Origin: Symbiodinium natans
Taxonomy: Eukaryota > Sar > Dinophyceae > Suessiales > Symbiodiniaceae
Length of the DNA stretch: 64,000 nt
Assembly: GCA_905221605.1 (NCBI GenBank)
Contig: CAJNDS010002527.1
Span: forward strand, 193,501-257,500
Direction of reading: 5' to 3'
Positions 60,526 to 64,000 of the stretch are shown piece by piece; within the stretch, counting starts at the first letter, position 1, and every line of letters begins with the position of its first letter. The position numbers and the translations under genes are program-made. The notes beneath the pieces are model-generated. The model was given only the letters and a program-made list of their open reading frames with translations, was not told the DNA's origin and ran no database searches.

Positions 60526-62400
60526 GGGGGGTAGTTCTCGAATTCATGAGGAGAAAGACTATCACGGCCATTCTTCCTGTCCCCTATGAACGAGCCAGGC
60601 TGGCCCAAGGGTTTAGGTGCCCAAGAATAACAATAATACTGATAATCATAATAACAATGAAAAGAATAATTCTAAGAATCACAATAACAATAATTTTAAT
60701 AATAATACCAATAATAATGCAGCTGCCACTCAGGAAGGGTTGAAGTAACCGAGGATGGCCCCTAAAACCCTCTGACAAATATTCCTCAATATGATCCTCT
60801 TAAACCCTAAACCCTAAACCCTAAACCCCAATAATTAAGGGGAAATAACACATGTCCCAAGGGCCTACCGAGTAACCATTTTCTAGCCGCGTTCGGACGA
60901 GGACTTTTGGAGGCTTGCGGGGAAAAGTGGGTAGCAAAGTGGTGCCTCCAGGTCGGGAGTTCCATGGGCAGTGAGCTGTTGAAGGTTTGCTTCGGTGTTT
61001 TTTTAACGGGAAAGACAAGAATGACGGGAATCCATACGGGCTTGAGCGTCCGTCTTCGCATCCGGGTAGTCGTCCGAGCACACCTGCGCAGTGGATGTGA
61101 CGTGCCATTGATGTCTGGCATGGGCCTTATGCTTTGCAAGGAATTGAAGGGCACGAGGCTTAGAGGGAGGATAGTTGCCTCAGCAAAATTCCGAAGCTCA
61201 CTTCCCACTTCCCACGCCCCCCTGGGCAATCCCAGGCATTTGCTGTTCGTATTACGCGCTGTCGGCGTCAAGTCTCCTGGTTCGTTGCAAATCTACCCCG
61301 TTGAACATACCTGAAGGTTCATGGCCAGTTATATAAGTGGGTTATCACCTATAAGTACCTTCTTTAGATTGCTTGAGGAGCAGGCCGAGGCTAGCGAAAG
61401 CTAGCCTAGGCTCGTGCCGCTATTGTCGTGTCCTGTCGTGCCTGGATATGTGTGCTCGTATGCCTTTATCTCTGAGACATGCCTTTTATGTGTGTGTCTG
61501 TCTCTCACGGTAGTGTGCAACATGTGTTTTGGATGGCTCTTTAGATCTAGATCGTTTGTAGAAAGGTTTCTCTCCATCGCGCCATCGCGTTTTTCGGACC
61601 GCTATTTAAATTTGGATCGCGGTCTCTGTGGCATATGTTTGTACGTCTGTTTGTCTCAAAATATATGCTTATATGCGTATTCAGTTCAATATTGGGCCCC
61701 CCCCCCCCCCCACCCCTGTGACACTCTATCAATCTTGGGGGTTGTGACCATGTTCCTGCTCAACTAAAGCAGTGACTGAACTCAAACCTAGCTCCGCTAG
61801 CTGTCGTGAGAACTAATTACTAGTAGGTGACCTGACACTACAAACCCTCAACCCTAAACCCCACTTAGAACTACACATGACCCCAGTGCACTCTTCTTGT
61901 CCGATGCTTCGAGCGCAACCAGTTAGGCATGCTTCAAGTGCTTCCAGAAGCCCGAGGAGAAAGGCTTTTTTAACCGCAGAAATCCGACCCCCGTCCCCCA
62001 CTTAAGGCTTTTTAGAAGGTATTTGGAACAAGCGTCCTGCTCAGGAAATTTGGATGGGCGATAGAATCGAGTGTAACTTCCACAGGAACGCGCCGCACTG
62101 GCTTGCAACGAACAAACATGAGCTCACCCCAAACTGCGCAAGACTGCAAGAATGGAACCCCAGACAATGACTCTGTCGGCATCGACCGCCTGTGCAACAC
62201 ATATCTCAGAGGCACTCCGCACCCCCCAAACTGACACACGGTGCTACGGGCGAACTCCAGGGCAAACATGGCGGACCAGCAGCGCGTTTTTGACACGAGC
62301 AAGGTTTTTAAAAACTAAAAATATTTATTAAATACAATTTCCACACATGTTACAAGAAGAACGGAGTATTTACTAAAGACGCAAAATATTTAAACACATA
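60526..62400. other. No gene supported
   Basis: Holds an AATAAT/ATAAC-rich microsatellite (60625-60720), a CCCTAAA group (60805-60830), a partial family-5 MITE (61312-61360), a poly-C tract (61697-61713) and frames of 60-155 codons without recognisable motifs. Upstream SOUL exons may be hidden here. Confidence 0.35.
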
Positions 62401-62403
62401 ACT

Positions 62404-62622
62404 GTGCGCAACCGTTCTTGGAACAAACTTGTTGTTCCTGATGCTGCAGTTTGTGCCTCACTCCGTCCCCCGCTCAGTCTGCCACTACTGCCGACAAAGT
62501 TCTGGAATGCAAAATCATCGTACCTAGTAAAGGGACTTCTTACTTGTGGTCAAGACCTTAAGAAGTGGGATACCTTTACGGAGATGCACCTTTGCAAAAA
62601 CCGCTCGAAGGATGACGGCTGA
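62404..62622 (+). CDS. Weak ORF / terminal exon candidate
   Basis: Frame ending LKKWDTFTEMHLCKNRSKDDG with TGA. Polar C-terminus typical of a real protein end, but no family and no splice context. Confidence 0.25.
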   Translation: MRNRSWNKLVVPDAAVCASLRPPLSLPLLPTKFWNAKSSYLVKGLLTCGQDLKKWDTFTEMHLCKNRSKDDG

Positions 62623-63165
62623 AACGCGCTTGCTCATGCTCCCCACAGGGAGCCTGGACTAACAGAGCGCCTTTTAAAAACCCAGGGTGGGGGAGGGGGG
62701 TCGGATTTGGCTGGTGATTTTTTGAAAGGGTTTCGAGTTTGGGGTTTGGGGTTGCCCCTGTTGTCCCTAAACCCGACCATAACCCCTCTCCCCCCCCCCC
62801 TTGCCCACCTTTGCCACCCAACCGGGCGCATACTCGCGGCACTGCATGCCGCCCACGGTGCCGTGCAACCTCGCATTCCCACTTTCCCACTGGAACCAAT
62901 AACCTTAAGCCGACAATTCTCGCTAAGCCCCGACTGGACCCTCAACAGCCCTTTCCCCCTAAACTCTAAAAAGCACAAACCCTTTAAGCCCTTACAAGCC
63001 CTAAACCCTGACCCTGTATACCTGAACTACCTAAGTCCTGCAGAGCCTACGTCTGGGGCTGGGTTCAGGTAGCCAGAACAAAACCTGCCGAGCATCTTGT
63101 ACTCGGGCATCTCCTGGCGCAAGACGGAGCCACTAATCAGTCGATGGGTTCGTGACGACTCCTAC

Positions 63166-63279
63166 CTTACTGTTGGTTAGTAGGGAATGGGGAAATAAGG
63201 TACCACATATAATCCCTTAAAGGGTATTTGGGGGACATATGGAACCTTATTTCCCCATGCCCTACTAACCAGCAGTAAG
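63166..63279. mobile_element. MITE-like fold-back element, family 4, 36-bp arms
   Basis: CTTACTGTTGGTTAGTAGGG AATGGGGAAATAAGGT (63166-63201) is the reverse complement of 63244-63279 with two mismatches. 42-nt interior. Confidence 0.85.
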
Positions 63280-63424
63280 CTAAACGACACCTCTCAGCAA
63301 AATCATGGGCATTGCTTCATGCATGGCAAGCCCGTGGAAACATCTTACCAGCTCCGGTACAGGGCCCCTTCACCACTTCGTTACCCAGGACTGCTGAGGT
63401 ACTGGGGCCCTTGCTTCCTAAACC

Positions 63425-63500
63425 TTAAACCCGAAACCCTAAACCCAATAAACCCTAAACCCAATAAACCCTAAAACCCATAAACCCAGAACCCTCTAAA
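63425..63500 (-). repeat. CCCTAAA/CCCAATAAA array
   Basis: C-strand telomere-like units, some expanded to CCCAATAAAC, upstream of the exon candidate at 63563. Confidence 0.88.
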
Positions 63501-63562
63501 CCCAAAAAAACTCACATGTAAGTTGGTGGTCATGGCGTTCCTGTCTGCCCCCTACTCTGCAG

Positions 63563-63631
63563 GTTGGCTGTCCAGCTGACCCTTGGGACCCTGTCTAAGC
63601 AAGGAGGCCTCAAAACCCAGATGCGCTTAGG
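63563..63631 (+). CDS. Candidate exon near the right end
   Basis: CCCTACTCTGCAG|GTTGG..CGCTTAGG|GTGTATAGGG. Reads LAVQLTLGTLSKQGGLKTQM RL. C-array before and G-type repeat after fit the local rule. Confidence 0.45.
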
Positions 63632-63849
63632 GTGTATAGGGTTTAGAGCTTAGCCCTGCCAAGACCTCAGGGTTTTGGGATGTTTTGCCGCCCGCCCAGC
63701 TGAACTAAACGGGTTCGGGTTTAGGGTTTACGGGAGGTTAGCCCTTTAACCCCTCTGGAAAAAATGCCCCTACCGACCGCAAACCCGAAACTCAATAAGG
63801 TCAGCAAGGGAAGATTCTAATTAAGGCAATCTTTCGGGGGCCTACCTAG

Positions 63850-64000
63850 AACCCAACGCTCCTCGTGGACGACGCCGAAGACCATACCCATGTTGGCGAG
63901 AGCAAAAGCGAAGAGGAAAGAACCGGCTTTTTCTACCGCTACCGCGTCGTGTGCTGTGAGCCGCCTACAGAGGATTTGGGCTCGGAAGTTTCCTATTGGG
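63850..64000 (+). CDS. Candidate exon, truncated by the window end
   Basis: ACCTAG|AACCC. The plus frame reads PTLLVDDAEDHTHVGESKSE, then a part with RTGFFYRYRVVCCEPPTEDL, and stays open to position 64000. The minus strand is open too (AGSFLFAFALANMGMVFGVV); third-position GC favours plus. Family unknown. Confidence 0.4.

Noticed and set aside
63085-63125. Minus-strand mini exon (EMPEYKMLG)
   Set aside because: Attractive borders (GCCAG|, GCAGGT), but the opposite strand is also open (SILYSGISWRKTEP) and no neighbour confirms either.
1-64000. Dinoflagellate spliced-leader relics (CCGTAGCCATTTTGGCTCAAG)
   Set aside because: Looked for by eye and not found on either strand; a computed search could still detect decayed copies.

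Overview
The window is nuclear DNA of a eukaryote, most probably a dinoflagellate. The telomere-type heptamer TTTAGGG/CCCTAAA occurs as dozens of interstitial arrays in both orientations. Genes are cut into very short exons (about 20 to 150 nt). Some splice sites look GC-type or otherwise non-canonical. The fragment at 23035-23590 carries an N-terminal domain joined to ankyrin repeats that I recognise from Symbiodiniaceae-like proteins. I saw no rRNA, tRNA, CRISPR or bacterial-type operon, and no dinoflagellate spliced-leader relic. Almost every long open frame here is a shadow of a tandem repeat; the real coding sequence lies in short islands between telomere-like arrays.

Layout. 1-910: telomere-like arrays with one tiny candidate exon. 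910-8340: low-information DNA with degenerate duplications and palindromes. 8350-14035: three adjoining satellites (about 56-bp, about 87-bp and 9-bp units), the first two ending in the same 23-bp motif and the third containing two perfect 101-bp inverted repeats. 14870-18000: a CCCH zinc-finger exon, then candidate exons. 18649-29956 (+): a split alpha/beta-hydrolase gene of at least 12 exons, with an ankyrin gene fragment inside its 6-kb intron. 30888-40866 (+): a gene of at least 14 exons for a helical protein with recurring LxxW motifs. 41544-44054 (+): a second gene of similar type. 44600-48970: purine/pyrimidine-rich modular repeats. 48700-51420: a 1.5-kb segmental duplication carrying an 87-bp palindromic satellite. 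51425-53460: an AT-rich higher-order repeat. 53986-60472 (-): a SOUL/HBP heme-binding-protein gene in at least 8 exons. 62.4-64 kb: candidate exons of a further gene running off the window.

Main observation. In the genes that can be reconstructed, telomere-like arrays sit inside introns with a fixed polarity relative to the sense strand: (TTTAGGG)n just after the 5' splice site and (CCCTAAA)n just before the 3' splice site. The two are complementary, so intron RNA could fold into a long stem that brings the splice sites together. The repeat itself sometimes supplies the 5' splice site (GTTTAGGG) or the stop codon (TAG). The pattern holds for the plus-strand genes and is mirrored for the minus-strand SOUL gene. 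I regard this as the candidate new system. It is read by eye and needs RNA-seq and a statistical test. Many small fold-back elements (MITE-like) also lie in the introns.

Limits. Exon borders were set by reading frame, phase and AG/GT context without transcript data. Several introns do not fit canonical borders, and first exons are unknown for most genes.
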